A DNA stretch of 64,000 nt from Vescimonas sanitatis (GTDB lineage: Bacteria; Bacillota; Clostridia; Oscillospirales; Oscillospiraceae). The number at the start of each line of letters is the position of its first letter. Within the stretch, counting starts at the first letter, position 1. The stretch lies in contig NZ_JBMGPW010000001.1 of NCBI RefSeq assembly GCF_049060325.1, positions 186,001-250,000 of the forward strand, read 5' to 3'. Shown one piece after another: positions 18,046 through 25,052 of the stretch. The position numbers were made by a program, and so were the translations under genes. The notes below the pieces were generated by a model. The model was not told the origin of the DNA, ran no database searches, and saw only the letters and a program-made list of their open reading frames with translations.

Positions 18046-18204
18046 GTGCGAAGATGGGGCGGCTGCTGCTGGTTGGGCATTTGTGCGCTGGGATTGGGAC
18101 TGGGTATCCTGATCGCGGCGGTGTTCCCGGTGGGCTGCTTAATGTTCCTGGTGTCGTTTTTGCTGATCGCCTGCGGCATCGCGTGTTTGAGGGACAGGAG
18201 GTGA
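18046..18204 (+). CDS. Small (52-residue) two-helix membrane protein, unknown
   Basis: A short frame starts at GTG 18046 after a GGGGGAGGG ribosome site at 18030-18038. The product has a basic N-terminus, two hydrophobic stretches (about 9-29 and 31-47) containing four cysteines, and a basic end (LRDRR). It lies between the rsgA terminator and spoVM, only 4 bases before the latter, so the two are likely co-transcribed. I recognise no family. The good ribosome site and position favour a real gene; its small size leaves doubt. Confidence 0.55.
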   Translation: MRRWGGCCWLGICALGLGLGILIAAVFPVGCLMFLVSFLLIACGIACLRDRR

Positions 18205-18208
18205 AGGC

Positions 18209-18283
18209 ATGAGGATCATCGTCTGGCGGGCGCCCCGTGGGATGCGGGGACTGCTGCGCCGGCTGTTCGGCGTGGCGGCATAA
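18209..18283 (+). CDS. spoVM: SpoVM-like spore-coat morphogenetic peptide
   Basis: A 24-residue frame with a GGACAGGAGGTG ribosome site. Aligned from memory to Bacillus subtilis SpoVM without gaps, it keeps basic residues at 2, 7 and 10, Pro at 9, a hydrophobic at 12, Gly at 14, hydrophobics at 15-16, Arg at 17, hydrophobics at 19-20 and Gly at 21. SpoVM is an amphipathic helix that recognises the convex forespore membrane and recruits the coat ATPase SpoIVA. In Bacillus spoVM also lies after prpC-prkC-rsgA (with rpe and thiN between), so gene order supports the call. Confidence 0.85.
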   Translation: MRIIVWRAPRGMRGLLRRLFGVAA

Positions 18284-18306
18284 CCGCCGGAGTTCACACA
18301 TAGAAT
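18278..18306 (+). promoter_or_regulatory. Possible sigma-E-type promoter for the SPOCS gene
   Basis: GCATAAC (18278-18284) and CATAGAAT (18299-18306) are 14 bases apart. This resembles the mother-cell sigma-E pattern (-35 core ATA, -10 CATAcaaT, spacer 14-15). It ends 34 bases before the ATG of a SPOCS/LysM gene. Consensus recalled from Bacillus; no other sigma type fits here. Confidence 0.45.
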
Positions 18307-18340
18307 GGTCACAAACCATAGGAATGTGAGGGCTGGAACG

Positions 18341-19816
18341 ATGGAATGTGGCTTGCAATGGAAAGATATCACCTGCTGGGATGAGGTGCCCCGGCTGACG
18401 CTGACCCATGAGGAGACGCTGGAGGCAGCCATCCCCGATTACTGCCCGGACATGGGGCGTGTGGTGGAGGCCTCGGGCACACTGTGTCTGCGGTCCATCA
18501 CCGCCCGCAGCGGCAATCTGGAACTGAAGGGTACTGTTCGGGTCACGGTGCTGTATACATCAGAGGAGAGCGTGGGACTGCGGAGCCTGACCCAGGCGGT
18601 GCCCTTTGTCTGCACGGCGGAGAACCGTCCCCTGGCGGTCTGCCAGGTGCTGTGGGCCGCCGGAAGGCTACTGCTGTGCGAGGCCCAGGCACTGACGCCC
18701 CGCCGTTTGTCCCTGCGTCTGATGCCGGAGTGGACGGTCTGCGGCTATACCTGCACCACCGTACAGCTGTGCTGCGGCGTGGAGGAGGACCCCGCCCTGC
18801 GGCTGCGCCGCCGGGAGCATGAGCTGTACATGACCGCCGCCATGGCGGAGCGTGAGTGTGCCGTCGCCGGTGAGGTCACGGTACCGGCCGGCCAGCCGGC
18901 ACCGGAGGACCTGCTCATCTGCCGCCTGTACCCCCAGGTCGCCTCCTGCCAGCTGGTGGGCGCCAAGCTGCTGGTAAAGGGCGAACTGACCCTCTGTGCC
19001 CTGTATCGCTGCCAGCAGCAGAAGCTGCATACATACACCGCCGCTGTGCCCTTCTCCCAGATCGTGGACAGCCCGGCCGGCGGTGAGGAGGGGGATGTTG
19101 CCGCCCGGGTGCAGCTGATCTGTGGCGAGGCGCGTCTGCTGCGGACCGAGGAGAGCAGCGGATTCTCCGTCTCGGCGGAGCTTCGGCTGCTGCTGCGTAT
19201 CACGCGTAAGGAGACGGTATCCTGCGTTACGGATCTGTACAGCACCCACTGCGGCACCAAGCTGGAAACGACAGAACGGTCCCTGCCCCTGGCGCCGGAG
19301 CGCCCCGTGCGGCAGGAGGCGGTCCAGCATCTGGATTTCGGCCGTCAGCGGCCCTTCGTGTTCGTTACGGATACCGCCTGCGCGCCCTCCGCCGGAGAAG
19401 ACGGTACGCCCTGCGCCGACGTGCGTATGCGTCTGCTGTATCTGGACGAGGAGGATGCCCCGGCCGTCACCGAAAAAATGGCGCAGCTGCCGCTGGGAGA
19501 GGGAGAGGTCTGTACCCTGTGCGGCGCACCGGAGGTAGCCTTCACCGGCAGCGGTTGTGATCTGCGGCAGGCGGTGGCGGTATCGCCCGCCGCCGCGCCC
19601 CGTGAAACGCTGTCAACCGTCAGTGCGGTGCAGTGTCTGCCTGAGCAGGAAAATGCCCGCCGGCCATCTCTGGTCATGCGCCGTCTGGCGCCGGGAGAGA
19701 CTCTGTGGGATGCGGCAAAGCAGTACCGCACCGACGAGGAGCTGATTCGCGCGGTGAACCAGTTGGAGGAGGGAACGGTACCGGATAAAATGCTGCTGAT
19801 CCCCCGCGTTCGGTAA
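18341..19816 (+). CDS. SPOCS (DUF3794) protein with C-terminal LysM
   Basis: A 491-residue protein with repeated DUF3794/SPOCS beta-domains, starting with the typical LTLTHEETLEAAIPDYCPD block, and a LysM module at about 447-491 (PGETLWDAAKQY ... NQLEEGTVPDKMLLIP). SPOCS domains occur in clostridial spore-coat proteins such as CotB/SipL; SipL also has a LysM and binds SpoIVA. Being next to spoVM makes a coat-assembly role attractive (inference). I chose the ATG at 18341: the upstream ATG at 18305 would fall inside the likely promoter. Confidence 0.85.
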   Translation: MECGLQWKDITCWDEVPRLTLTHEETLEAAIPDYCPDMGRVVEASGTLCLRSITARSGNLELKGTVRVTVLYTSEESVGLRSLTQAVPFVCTAENRPLAVCQVLWAAGRLLLCEAQALTPRRLSLRLMPEWTVCGYTCTTVQLCCGVEEDPALRLRRREHELYMTAAMAERECAVAGEVTVPAGQPAPEDLLICRLYPQVASCQLVGAKLLVKGELTLCALYRCQQQKLHTYTAAVPFSQIVDSPAGGEEGDVAARVQLICGEARLLRTEESSGFSVSAELRLLLRITRKETVSCVTDLYSTHCGTKLETTERSLPLAPERPVRQEAVQHLDFGRQRPFVFVTDTACAPSAGEDGTPCADVRMRLLYLDEEDAPAVTEKMAQLPLGEGEVCTLCGAPEVAFTGSGCDLRQAVAVSPAAAPRETLSTVSAVQCLPEQENARRPSLVMRRLAPGETLWDAAKQYRTDEELIRAVNQLEEGTVPDKMLLIPRVR

Positions 19817-19823
19817 ATTTTCG

Positions 19824-19852
19824 TTGACTTTCCGCCGCCGTTTGGGTAGAAT
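19824..19852 (+). promoter_or_regulatory. Sigma-A promoter for rnpB
   Basis: TTGACT (19824-19829) and TAGAAT (19847-19852) with a 17-base spacer, ending about 7 bases before the RNase P RNA 5' end and starting only 8 bases after the SPOCS gene. Confidence 0.8.
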
Positions 19853-19858
19853 TGATCC

Positions 19859-20211
19859 TGCGAGTACGCTGGATAGTCGCGGGGGCAGGGCGAAAGCCCG
19901 TCCATGAGGAAAGTCCGGGCTCCACAGGGCAAGGATAGCGGGTAACGCCCGCCGAAGGCGACTTCAGGAAAAGTGCAACAGAGATATACCGCCCGTCGGC
20001 TTTGCGTCGATGAGGTAAGGGTGGAAAGGCGAGGTAAGAGCTCACCCGACGGCGTGTGAAAGCGACCGTCGCTGTAAACTCTATCCGGAGCAACACCGGT
20101 ATGGGAGCATAGGCCGGCCCGGCTGCTCCCGAGGTGGCTTGAGCGTACCGGCGACGGCACGCGTAGATAGATGACTATCAAAACAGAACCCGGCTTATAG
20201 GCATACTCGCA
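19859..20211 (+). ncRNA. rnpB: RNase P RNA (M1-type catalytic RNA)
   Basis: The catalytic RNA that matures tRNA 5' ends. Its landmarks are visible: the GAGGAAAGTCCGGGCTCC core near 19905, ACAGAA followed by the CCCGGCTTATAG-type 3' conserved segment near 20184-20200, and an end-closing P1 stem (GCGAGTA at 19860 with TACTCGC at 20204-20210). Length of about 353 bases and the order of elements fit the ancestral type A of Clostridia rather than the Bacillus type B (inference). It has its own promoter and terminator. Confidence 0.97.
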
Positions 20212-20217
20212 CGATAT

Positions 20218-20253
20218 GAAAGCCCCCACGCGAAGGCGTGGGGGCTTTCTTTC
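20218..20253 (+). terminator. Terminator of rnpB
   Basis: A perfect 14-bp stem (20218-20231 with 20236-20249), GAAG loop and T-rich end. It lies between convergent rnpB and the ABC transporter operon and may serve both. Confidence 0.85.
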
Positions 20254-20259
20254 CATCTG

Positions 20260-21030
20260 TTAAATTTCGGAATAGCGGGACAGGAACTGCTTAGTGCGCT
20301 CCTGCCGTGGGTGGTCGATGACCTCCCGCGCCGCGCCCTGCTCCACAATCACGCCGCCATCCATGAAGATGACCTGATCCGCCACGTCTCTGGCAAACGC
20401 CATCTCGTGGGTGACGATGATCATGGTGGTGTGCTGCTGGGCGAGACCGCGTATCACCCGGAGCACCTCGCCGGTCAGCTCCGGGTCGAGGGCGGAGGTC
20501 GGCTCGTCGAAGCAGAGAATGTCGGGCTTCATCGCCAGTGCGCGGGCAATCGCCACGCGCTGCTGCTGCCCGCCGGACAGCTGGTGGGGGTAGTTGCTCA
20601 TGCGGTCAGCCAGACCGATGTCCGCCAAAAGCCGTTTGCCTTCGGCAAGGATGTCGTCGTGACTCTCTCCGGTTTTCTCCGACTTAGCCATCAACTCACG
20701 CGCCAGCGTCACGTTTTCCAAGGCGGTGTACTGGGGAAAGAGGTTAAAGCTCTGGAATACCATGCCGAAGTGGAGACGCTTTTTACGGATCTCGCTCTCG
20801 GAAAGGGTGGCGGGGTCGTCGGCGTCGAAGAGCTTTTCACCGCGTACGGTGATCACGCCCTTATCCGGCGTTTCCAGAAAATTCAGGCAGCGCAGCAACG
20901 TGGTTTTGCCGCTGCCGGAGGAGCCGATGATGGACAGAGCCTGCCCCTCCTCCAGAGAGAAGCTGATGTCCTCCAGCACGTGGGTGTCGCCAAAGTGCTT
21001 TTCGATGTGCTGTACGTCTAAGATCGCCAT
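20260..21030 (-). CDS. Polar amino-acid ABC transporter, ATP-binding protein (GlnQ type)
   Basis: The 256-residue ATPase energises the adjacent permease. Walker A GSSGSGKTT, signature LSGGQQQR and Walker B ILCFDEPTSALD are present, as is the H-loop in IVTHEMAFA. The ATG at 21030 is preferred because AAGGAGG ends 8 bases before it; the GTG at 21039 overlaps that ribosome site. It is the last gene of a minus-strand SBP-permease-ATPase operon. Confidence 0.92.
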   Translation of the reverse strand: MAILDVQHIEKHFGDTHVLEDISFSLEEGQALSIIGSSGSGKTTLLRCLNFLETPDKGVITVRGEKLFDADDPATLSESEIRKKRLHFGMVFQSFNLFPQYTALENVTLARELMAKSEKTGESHDDILAEGKRLLADIGLADRMSNYPHQLSGGQQQRVAIARALAMKPDILCFDEPTSALDPELTGEVLRVIRGLAQQHTTMIIVTHEMAFARDVADQVIFMDGGVIVEQGAAREVIDHPRQERTKQFLSRYSEI

Positions 21031-21043
21031 GTGCGGCACCTCC

Positions 21044-21700
21044 TTAGCGGAAATAACTGAGCTTGCGCTCGGCGTAGTTGAACAGCAGTGTCAGAACGCC
21101 TACCAGAGCCAGATAGAACACAGCCGTGTAGAACAGCGGCCATGTGATACCGGAGGACTTCATGTAGGACTCGCCGGTCATGATCAGCTCCATGATGGCG
21201 ATGGTCTTGGCGAGGGAGGTGTCCTTCACCAGCGTGATGACCTCATTGGACATGGGGGGCAGGATGCGCTTGACCATTTGCAACAGCGTGATCTTAAAAA
21301 AAATCTGGCTTTTCGTCATGCCCAGCACCTGTCCCGCCTCCTGCTGCCCCACGGGGACGCTCTCGATGCCGCCCCGGTAGATCACGGCGAAGTAGCAGGC
21401 ATAGTTGATGACGAAGGCGATGACGCACGCCGCCATACGGGGGTCGCTGAAGCTCGCCCAGATATTGTTGTTGAACCATTTGCCGGGACCGTAGAAGATG
21501 ATGATAAGCTGGAGCATCAGCGGCGTGCCACGGATGATCCAGACAATCACGTTAAAAAGCCAGCTTACCGGCTTGCAGCGGCTGCGTAGGGCAAAGGCGA
21601 TCAAAAGCCCCAGAGGAAGGGAGAACAGCAACGTCAGAAAGAACAGCTTCAGCAGCTGTCCCATGCCGCCTAACAGGGAGAGGGTGACAGTCCAGAACAT
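21044..21700 (-). CDS. Polar amino-acid ABC transporter, permease
   Basis: A 218-residue inner-membrane protein of the His/Glu/Gln/Arg family with four to five helices and the EAA-type loop QEAGQVLGMTKSQIFFKITLLQ (positions about 125-146), which docks on the ATPase. AAGGAG lies 7 bases before the ATG. The gene follows the binding protein after a 130-base gap with a hairpin and precedes the ATPase by 13 bases. Substrate is probably an amino acid but cannot be specified. Confidence 0.92.
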   Translation of the reverse strand: MFWTVTLSLLGGMGQLLKLFFLTLLFSLPLGLLIAFALRSRCKPVSWLFNVIVWIIRGTPLMLQLIIIFYGPGKWFNNNIWASFSDPRMAACVIAFVINYACYFAVIYRGGIESVPVGQQEAGQVLGMTKSQIFFKITLLQMVKRILPPMSNEVITLVKDTSLAKTIAIMELIMTGESYMKSSGITWPLFYTAVFYLALVGVLTLLFNYAERKLSYFR

Positions 21701-21763
21701 GAAAAAACTCCTTCGTGGTTACTTCGCGGGGAGGGGAAACCCTTTACGAATATTCCGCCCAAA

Positions 21764-21790
21764 GGCAGAGGACGCTGTACGCCCTCTGCC
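21764..21790 (-). other. Hairpin between binding-protein and permease genes
   Basis: An 8-bp stem (21764-21771 with 21783-21790) lies in the 130-base gap. On the transcript it follows the binding-protein gene and is trailed by TTTGGG, so it may partly stop transcription or protect the upstream mRNA, giving more binding protein than permease, as is common in such operons. Confidence 0.4.
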
Positions 21791-21830
21791 ATGGGTAAGT
21801 ATCATATCACAAATCAGACGGTTTGGCAAC

Positions 21831-22634
21831 TCACTTGGTAATGACCACCTGTGCGTTGTTGCAGTAAGCGTTGCTGCACTCCATGGCGTTCATCACGGCG
21901 TCGGTCAAAGTCATGCCGTTCCACACGCAGTCGATGGTCTTGCCGTCCAGCTCCTCGATCTTGGTGTCCCAGTTGATGACCTGGAACTCAACCTCCACGC
22001 CCAGCTTCTCGGCGACCAGCTTCGCCATGTCCGCATCGAAGCCGATCCACTGCCCGTTGGCGTCCTGATAGTCCATAGGCTCAAACTCGGTGATACCGAC
22101 GATCAGCTTGCCCTTGTCCTTGATGTACTGTACATCGCTGTCACTCTCGGAGGCGGTGTACTCACAGGGGGACTGCTCCACCAGAGACTCCTGCACACCG
22201 TAGGTAGTGGCGACCTCCTGCATCTTGCCGCTGGCGTAGGTCTCCGCCAGAACGCTATTGATGAAGGACGCCAGATCGCTGCCCTTGCGGCAGCCGATGC
22301 CGTACAGCTCAGAGGTCAGCTTCTGATCCGTGACCTTCAGATTGGGGTAGCTGGTGTTCTCGCCCACCATGGCACCTGCCATCAGCAGGTCAATGATCGC
22401 GGCGTCGGCGGTGCCGGCGTCCGCCTCCATCAGAGCCTTTGCCTGAGTGTCCACGGACACGGTCTTAAAGCCCTTCTCGGCGGCGGCAGCCTCACCGGCG
22501 GAGCCGGCTTCCACTGCGTAGGTCAGCTCCTTGGTGTCGGAATTGGCGTCGTCCTTGGTGTCGTTCTTCTGCCCGCAGGCCGCCAGACTCAGAGTCATGA
22601 CCAACGCCAGCAGCATGGCAACAAATTTCTTCAT
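21831..22634 (-). CDS. Amino-acid ABC transporter, substrate-binding lipoprotein
   Basis: The 267-residue extracytoplasmic binding protein has a signal peptide ending in lipobox LAAC (Cys20), then an Asp-rich linker. The type 3 solute-binding fold shows GxxxIVGITEFEPMDY (about 153) and IGFDADMAKLVAEKLG, the usual cystine/glutamine-type pattern. It is anchored to the outer face of the membrane and delivers substrate to the permease downstream. AGGAAC lies before the ATG and a strong promoter further upstream. Confidence 0.92.
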   Translation of the reverse strand: MKKFVAMLLALVMTLSLAACGQKNDTKDDANSDTKELTYAVEAGSAGEAAAAEKGFKTVSVDTQAKALMEADAGTADAAIIDLLMAGAMVGENTSYPNLKVTDQKLTSELYGIGCRKGSDLASFINSVLAETYASGKMQEVATTYGVQESLVEQSPCEYTASESDSDVQYIKDKGKLIVGITEFEPMDYQDANGQWIGFDADMAKLVAEKLGVEVEFQVINWDTKIEELDGKTIDCVWNGMTLTDAVMNAMECSNAYCNNAQVVITK

Positions 22635-22689
22635 GGGATGTTCCTCCGTTTTCTGCGGCTCTGTTCACCGCTTGATTTACTACGCTATC

Positions 22690-22718
22690 ATATTAGCACT
22701 TTAGAACGATAGTGTAAA
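22690..22718 (-). promoter_or_regulatory. Sigma-A promoter of the amino-acid transporter operon
   Basis: Read on the minus strand, TTTACA (22713-22718) and TAATAT (22690-22695) are 17 bases apart, about 56 bases before the binding-protein start. The 257-base gap to murD holds this promoter and the divergent murD promoter; nothing else stands out. Confidence 0.75.
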
Positions 22719-22825
22719 GAAGTAAAACGTCCGACATTTACACAAATTTTCCTTCCGGATTTGTGCAATATGACAGCTGTGCTCTGCCACAGGGGATTTT
22801 CCGGGTTTCCGAAGGAAAAAGCTAA

Positions 22826-22853
22826 TTGAAAATCCCGCCGATTGCGGTATAAT
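22826..22853 (+). promoter_or_regulatory. Sigma-A promoter for murD
   Basis: TTGAAA (22826-22831) and a perfect TATAAT (22848-22853), 16-base spacer, 38 bases before the ATG. Confidence 0.7.
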
Positions 22854-22891
22854 ATATTAGTTAAATAAAAAATTTGGGGAGGGAGACACCT

Positions 22892-24277
22892 ATGACCCTG
22901 CGGGAATATGTGGACTCTATTAGAAATAAGCTTGTGGCGGTCATCGGCATCGGCGTCAGCAACACGCCGCTGCTGAAGCTGCTTGCGGCGGAAGGGCTGC
23001 GCGTTGCCGCCTGCGATAAGCGTACCCGCGAGCAGATGGGGCAGCAGGCCGAAGACCTGGAGCGTCTTGGCTGCGAGCTGCACCTGGGTCCGGATTATTT
23101 GAAGGATCTGGAGGCGGACGTGATCTTCCGCACACCGGGGCTGCGCCCGGATGTGCCGGAGATATCGGCCTGTGTTCAAAAAGGCGCCGTTTTGACCAGT
23201 GAAATGGAGGTTTTCTTCCGGATCTGCCCGTGTCCGATCATCGCTGTCACCGGCTCTGACGGAAAGACGACGACCACCACCATCATTGCCGAGCTGCTGA
23301 AAAAGGCCGGAAAGCGTGTGTGGGTGGGCGGCAATATCGGCCACCCGCTGCTGTGCGAGGCGGACGGAATGCTGAGCACGGATTTTGCGGTGTTGGAGCT
23401 GTCCAGCTTCCAGCTGATGACCATGACGCAGAGTCCGCACATTGCGGTCGTCACCAATCTGGCGCCCAACCATCTGGATGTGCACCGGGACATGGCGGAG
23501 TATGTGGCGGCCAAGGAGAATATTTTTACCCATCAGAGTCGGGAGGACATTGCCATTTTTAATGCGGATAATGCCATCACAGCAGAGCAGTCCACCCGCG
23601 CGCCCGGCCGCGCCCGCCTCTTCAGCAGGCAGGGTGAGGTTGCCGACGGCGTGTTCCTGCGGGGCGAGGACGTTGTCTGCCGCAGCGGAGGGCACGAGCG
23701 GGTCGTTATGACCGCCGGGGACATCAAAATTCCCGGCGTACACAACGTGGAGAACTACATGGCGGCCATCGCCGCCGTGGACGGCCTGGTGCCGGACCAG
23801 GTCATCCGGACCTTTGCCCGGGAATTCGGCGGTGTGGAGCACCGCATCGAGCTGGTACGAACCTATAAGGGCGTGCGGTATTATAATGACTCCATTGCCT
23901 CCAGTCCCTCCCGTGCCATCGCGGGGCTGCGGTCGTTCAGCGAGAAGGTAATCATGATCGCCGGCGGCTATGACAAACACATTCCCTTTGATGTGCTGGG
24001 GCCGGAGATCGTGGCGCATGTGAAGTTGCTGGTGCTCTGCGGTGCCACAGCGGATAAAATACGCGCCGCCGTGGAGAATGCGTCGGGGTACCGGCCCGGC
24101 CACCCGGAGATCATCGACGCCGCGCCTCTGGCAGCGGCGGTGCAGGCCGCCCGCGATCGGGCACAGCCCGGTGATGTGGTGACGCTGTCGCCGGCCTGTG
24201 CATCTTTTGACCAATTCAAGAACTTTGCCGAGCGCGGCGACTTTTTCAAAGCCATCGTGAACGGCTGGGAGGAATGA
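22892..24277 (+). CDS. murD: UDP-N-acetylmuramoyl-L-alanine--D-glutamate ligase
   Basis: Cytoplasmic Mur ligase that adds D-Glu to UDP-MurNAc-L-Ala. The 461-residue protein has the N-terminal Rossmann domain, the ATP loop ITGSDGKTTTT (about 120-130), the central LELSSFQL and NHLDVH motifs and the C-terminal domain with GGYDKHIPF. The ATG at 22892 has GGGAGGGAG upstream. The gene is outside any dcw cluster here, sitting beside yunB and ligA. Confidence 0.95.
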   Translation: MTLREYVDSIRNKLVAVIGIGVSNTPLLKLLAAEGLRVAACDKRTREQMGQQAEDLERLGCELHLGPDYLKDLEADVIFRTPGLRPDVPEISACVQKGAVLTSEMEVFFRICPCPIIAVTGSDGKTTTTTIIAELLKKAGKRVWVGGNIGHPLLCEADGMLSTDFAVLELSSFQLMTMTQSPHIAVVTNLAPNHLDVHRDMAEYVAAKENIFTHQSREDIAIFNADNAITAEQSTRAPGRARLFSRQGEVADGVFLRGEDVVCRSGGHERVVMTAGDIKIPGVHNVENYMAAIAAVDGLVPDQVIRTFAREFGGVEHRIELVRTYKGVRYYNDSIASSPSRAIAGLRSFSEKVIMIAGGYDKHIPFDVLGPEIVAHVKLLVLCGATADKIRAAVENASGYRPGHPEIIDAAPLAAAVQAARDRAQPGDVVTLSPACASFDQFKNFAERGDFFKAIVNGWEE

Positions 24278-24346
24278 GGAAAAGCCGTGGTGTCATAGAC
24301 TTCCGTAGTAAGCGCGTCATACAGCGCGTCTATGGGAGGTGACGGC

Positions 24347-25042
24347 ATGGGCCGGCTGCGGTATATACGATTGACCCGGCGGCAGCGGGTGCGTGTGTGG
24401 CTGGCGATCATCCTGCTGGCGCTGACGGCGCTGCTGGCGGCGATCCTGCTGCACCTGCGGCCCATGCTGGAAAATCTGGCAACAGCCCGGTGCGCCAATA
24501 CTGTCAGCCGCATCGTGGTGGCGGCGGTGAACGACGCCGTGGAAAACGGCTGGATGGAATACGACCGGCTGGTAAAGTTCGACAAGGACAGCGACGGCCG
24601 CGTGACGGCGCTGAGCAGCAATATGGCGGAGTTCAACCGCCTGCAGACCGCGGTGGCGGATGACGTACTGGCGCGGCTGAGTCAGGTATCCGCCAGTGAA
24701 CTGGCGGTGCCGCTGGGCACACTGACCGGTTCGCCGTTGCTGGCGGGCCGAGGGCCGAAGCTGACGGTAAAAATGGAGACCATCGGCACGGCTACCGCCA
24801 AATTCCGGGATAAATTCACGGCGGCGGGCATCAACCAGACAAAGCACCAGATCCTGCTGGATGTAGACGTACGCGTGAGTATCCTGCTGCCGGGGATCAC
24901 CACCTACACAAAAGTGAGCAACGAGATATCCGTGGCGGAGACGGTGATCGTGGGCGGCGTGCCCCAGACGTACACCTATTTCAGCACCACGGAGGATAAG
25001 ATCGAGGATTACGCCGACGAGTACATTATGAACAATGGATGA
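24347..25042 (+). CDS. yunB: Sporulation protein YunB
   Basis: A 231-residue protein with a basic N-terminus and one membrane helix (about 15-36), then the family layout with ARCANTVSRIVVAAVNDAV, VQ-type strands and a late SVAETVIVGGVPQTY block. YunB is a mother-cell sporulation protein in Bacillus, exact role unknown. GGGAGGT precedes the ATG at 24347; an earlier ATG at 24332 overlaps that site. The 69-base gap after murD holds a CATAGAC/GTCTATG inverted repeat (24294-24300 and 24328-24334). Confidence 0.85.
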   Translation: MGRLRYIRLTRRQRVRVWLAIILLALTALLAAILLHLRPMLENLATARCANTVSRIVVAAVNDAVENGWMEYDRLVKFDKDSDGRVTALSSNMAEFNRLQTAVADDVLARLSQVSASELAVPLGTLTGSPLLAGRGPKLTVKMETIGTATAKFRDKFTAAGINQTKHQILLDVDVRVSILLPGITTYTKVSNEISVAETVIVGGVPQTYTYFSTTEDKIEDYADEYIMNNG

Positions 25043-25052
25043 GGGCTTGGAT

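Noticed and set aside
24294..24334. Sigma-E promoter before yunB (CATAGACT or CATACAGC as -10)
   Set aside because: Neither has an ATA-type -35 at 14-15 bases; the best pair is 18 bases apart.
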